The notes beneath the pieces were generated by a model. It was not told the origin of the DNA and searched no databases. It worked only from the letters and a program-made list of their open reading frames with translations. Made by a program: the position numbers and the translations under genes. A stretch of DNA of 7,926 bases from Archangium sp. (GTDB taxonomy: Bacteria > Myxococcota > Myxococcia > Myxococcales > Myxococcaceae): assembly GCA_016793585.1 (NCBI GenBank), contig JAEUJR010000654.1:1-7926 (forward strand), given 5' to 3'. Shown one piece after another: positions 6,180-7,926 of this stretch (position 1 is its first letter; the number at the start of each line of letters is the position of its first letter).

Positions 6180-6911
6180 TCAGGGAGCGCCCGTCAGCGA
6201 GGTCGCGCACGCCTGGCTCAGCGCCTCGGTCAGCGAGAGGCACTGCAGGAAGCCTGACGTCGCCGCCGACTCGTTGCCCGTCGTGCAGACGGGAGCGCTC
6301 TCGAGGCAGGTGACGATCTGATCCAGGTAGCCGCGGTCGGACTCGGTGCAGGCACTCCACGTCGCCGCGCAGGCCGTAGCGTTGAAGCTGGGCGAGAGGG
6401 TGATGGCGCCAGGGCACGAGGAGCGGCCGGCGAAGAAGCGCGTCTGGGCCGCGAGCAGCCGGTTGCAGAACACCGTGCTCGTTCCCGAACCGCCACCTGC
6501 GCCGCCGCCGGTGCCCGAGGAGCCACCGCCGGTGCCCGAGGAGCCGCCGCCGGTGCCCGAGGAGCCACCGCCAGTGCCCGAGGAGCCGCCGCCAGTGCCC
6601 GAGGAGCCGCCGCCAGTGCCCGAGGAGCCGCCGCCGGTGCCCGACGTTCCACCACCGGCCGAGCCCGCACCGGCGCCGATGTTCTGCATGCAGGCTCCGG
6701 CGACGCACGAGGCCGTCACGCCGCACGCCGCGCAGGCCGTGCCCTTCGAGCCACACGCCGACGTCGAGCTGCCCGACTGACAGAGGCCGCTCGAGTCACA
6801 GCAGCCCGTGGGGCAGGTGGTGGCCGAGCACCGCTGTGCCGTTCCACACGAGACGAGCGCTGCGAAGGCGAAGCTGAGACCGAGAGCGAGGACGAGAGCG
6901 GGAGTGCGCAT
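6180..6911 (-). CDS. Cys-rich repeat lipoprotein with GGGSSGT linker and Cys-rich C-terminal domain
   Basis: The 243-residue protein starts with a signal peptide ending in a good lipobox L19-V20-S21-C22; Gly follows the lipid Cys, so outer-membrane localisation is likely. A compact domain has ten Cys at 28, 33, 37, 38, 44, 53, 60, 63, 69 and 74, with the same spacing as in the downstream paralogue. A linker of seven 7-residue units (GGGTSGT once, GGGSSGT six times; 86-134) leads to a 95-residue C-terminal domain (149-243) that begins FCNRLLAAQTRFFAG and holds eight more Cys (149, 166, 181, 188, 202, 209, 224, 235). That domain looks helical and disulfide-bonded, and I do not recognise a named family. 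The gene is 69 bases downstream of the PPIase lipoprotein gene, which leaves room for a weak promoter (TTGAGG at 6948-6943 is a possible -35, with a poor -10). AAGG lies about ten bases before the ATG. It opens the three-gene set. Confidence 0.85.
   Translation of the reverse strand: MRTPALVLALGLSFAFAALVSCGTAQRCSATTCPTGCCDSSGLCQSGSSTSACGSKGTACAACGVTASCVAGACMQNIGAGAGSAGGGTSGTGGGSSGTGGGSSGTGGGSSGTGGGSSGTGGGSSGTGGGSSGTGGGAGGGSGTSTVFCNRLLAAQTRFFAGRSSCPGAITLSPSFNATACAATWSACTESDRGYLDQIVTCLESAPVCTTGNESAATSGFLQCLSLTEALSQACATSLTGAP
6510..6656 (-). repeat. 21-bp tandem repeat array, 7 units, coding for GGG(S/T)SGT
   Basis: Seven copies of a 21-bp unit fill 147 bases inside the Cys-rich lipoprotein gene; the core GTGCCCGA (+ strand) recurs at 6511, 6532, 6553, 6574, 6595, 6616 and 6637. 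Copies differ mainly at synonymous Gly positions (A/G changes), and the outermost codes for Thr instead of Ser. The unit is a multiple of three, so copy-number change would only alter linker length. It is shorter and more diverged than the 18-bp array next door. Confidence 0.92.
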
Positions 6912-6980
6912 GGGGCCGCGCCTTAGGTGGTTTCCACTACCGCCTCAACCTCGGCACGGTCGATTGTTCGCGGTCGACGG

Positions 6981-7926
6981 TCAGCGGGTCGGCGGTGGTG
7001 ACTGTGGGCCCGGCACGAAGCCCGGCTGCGGCCCCTTTGCTTCGAGCGTGGGCGCCTTCGGGTCGACGACCACCTTCGCGAGCCCGTCGTCATCGAGCTT
7101 GAAGCGGGCGTCGGCCTTGAGCTTCTCGAGCAGCGCGCGGTACCGCTCCTGGCGCGTCTCGTTGAGCAGCACCTGGCGAATCGACGCGCTCGCCTGCTCG
7201 AGCGACAGGTTGAGCGCCTGCTGTCGGCCCTGCAGCTTGATGACGTGCAGCGCCTTCGCGGTCTCGACCAGCTCGGGCGCCACGTCACCGATGCGCTCGA
7301 GCTTCTCGCTGGCGGCCTTCACCTCGGGCCCGAGCCGCGTCGCGAGCTCATCGTCGGAGAGGAAGCGCAGGTCGCCATCGAGCACCTTCGTCGACGGGTC
7401 TTCGGAGTGCTCGCGCGCGAGCTTGCCGAAGCCCGCGTAGTCCATCGGCGCGAGCGCCTTCGCCTGGGTCAGCACCTCGAGCGCCTGCGCGCGGTGCTCC
7501 TTCGAGAAGGCCACGTGCGCGAGTCGCGTCATCGCGGGCTTCACGTAGTCGTCGTGGTGCGCGTCGTAATACTGCTTCACCTGCCCATCGCTGATGGCCT
7601 CGGCGCGTTCGTCGAGCTCCTGCTTGAGCAGCTCCTGCACCATGACGCGTTTGGCGGCTTCGACGACGTCGGGGTCGTTGTGCAGCCCGCGGCGAATCGC
7701 TTCTTGCGAGAGCAGCTCGAAGCGCGCGAGGCCTTCGACGTAGTCACGGCGCTGCTCGAGCGTCTGGTAGCGGGCGCGCGCGTACGGGTTCATCTCGGCG
7801 AAGCGCTGGTTCAGCTCGGCGACGGTGATGGTGTCGCCCGCGAACGTGGCCGCGGCCGGGCCCTGGGTGGTGCCCTGCGGCGTGGCGCGGCGAAAGTCGA
7901 CCGGCGTGCCGGCGGGCTTCGAACAC
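6981..7926 (-). CDS. PpiC/SurA-like peptidyl-prolyl cis-trans isomerase, lipoprotein (5' partial)
   Basis: The frame is open from the right edge to TGA 6983-6981 and gives 314 residues. The first whole codon is a Cys followed by SKPAG, and the base before it is consistent with a lipobox, so the window probably starts exactly at the mature lipoprotein N-terminus, with only the signal peptide missing. Next come a linker, a SurA-N-like helical segment (FAGDTITVAELNQRFAEMN, from about residue 28) rich in charged helices, and a parvulin-type rotamase domain (about 131-231: RLAHVAFSKE, FGKLAREHSEDPST, GDLRFL, ALHVIKL). A helical return segment and a Pro-rich tail (PGPQSPPPTR) end the protein. Such proteins assist folding of exported and outer-membrane proteins. 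The internal ATG at 7793 cuts into the N-terminal helix region and is not the true start. The rotamase core is somewhat degenerate (GDLRFL where GGDLG is usual), so chaperone rather than isomerase activity is possible. It is upstream of, and in the same direction as, the Cys-rich lipoproteins. Confidence 0.82.
   Translation of the reverse strand, partial: CSKPAGTPVDFRRATPQGTTQGPAAATFAGDTITVAELNQRFAEMNPYARARYQTLEQRRDYVEGLARFELLSQEAIRRGLHNDPDVVEAAKRVMVQELLKQELDERAEAISDGQVKQYYDAHHDDYVKPAMTRLAHVAFSKEHRAQALEVLTQAKALAPMDYAGFGKLAREHSEDPSTKVLDGDLRFLSDDELATRLGPEVKAASEKLERIGDVAPELVETAKALHVIKLQGRQQALNLSLEQASASIRQVLLNETRQERYRALLEKLKADARFKLDDDGLAKVVVDPKAPTLEAKGPQPGFVPGPQSPPPTR

Noticed and set aside
5138..6313. 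Long + strand frames (391 and 239 residues) across the repeat array
   Set aside because: They are the antisense reading of the stop-free 18-bp repeat (AVPPAF/L or RRSACV units). The minus strand frame has the lipobox, conserved Cys spacing and operon spacing.
6180..6911. Metallothionein or peptide toxin reading of the Cys-rich domain
   Set aside because: The domain follows a lipobox and signal peptide and is joined to a linker and a second domain, so a disulfide-bonded exported module fits better.
6931..6980. Terminator between the PPIase gene and the first Cys-rich lipoprotein gene
   Set aside because: Only weak stems (GTGG/CCAC with a 3-base loop, GTCGA/TCGAC with a 10-base loop) and no T tract are present on the minus strand.

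Overview
The window is GC-rich, densely coding DNA that looks chromosomal and probably comes from a myxobacterium (Myxococcota). The clues are a C-terminal tail of the MYXO-CTERM kind at the left edge (Gly-Cys, hydrophobic helix, Arg cluster), a Tat-type exported amidohydrolase, several lipoproteins or secreted proteins of unknown function, and Cys-rich lipoproteins carrying long Gly-rich repeat linkers. No rRNA, tRNA, CRISPR array, transposase or phage gene is visible. The genus cannot be fixed from sequence reading alone.

Left part, + strand (1-2424): the last 46 codons of a cell-surface protein with a MYXO-CTERM-like tail; a strong intrinsic terminator with a TTCG tetraloop (260-304); a 415-residue exported amidohydrolase (323-1570); a gap of 134 bases with a cluster of GGTCGC inverted and direct repeats; and a 239-residue secreted protein of unknown function (1705-2424). 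Centre (2437-3961): a single-domain cyclic-nucleotide-binding protein on the minus strand, divergent from a thioredoxin reductase gene (trxB) on the plus strand. trxB has a clear Shine-Dalgarno site and a GTG start.

Right part, minus strand (3963-7926), read right to left: a PpiC/SurA-like peptidyl-prolyl isomerase lipoprotein (5' end off the window, but the lipid-attachment Cys appears to be the first whole codon), then a tightly packed set of three genes. These are a Cys-rich lipoprotein with a 7-residue Gly/Ser repeat, a second Cys-rich lipoprotein with a 6-residue GGTA(N/S)A repeat encoded by a nearly perfect 18-bp array, and an FAD/NAD(P) oxidoreductase. The spacings inside the set are 4 bases and a 1-base TGATG stop-start overlap, so it is very likely one transcript with coupled translation.

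The most distinctive content is the pair of adjacent lipoproteins. Their N-terminal domains carry ten cysteines with exactly the same spacing, but their linkers and C-terminal domains are different. Together with the PPIase lipoprotein and the translationally coupled flavoprotein, with trxB converging one base away, this could be an envelope-protein module involving disulfide-rich surface proteins. That functional link is inference only.
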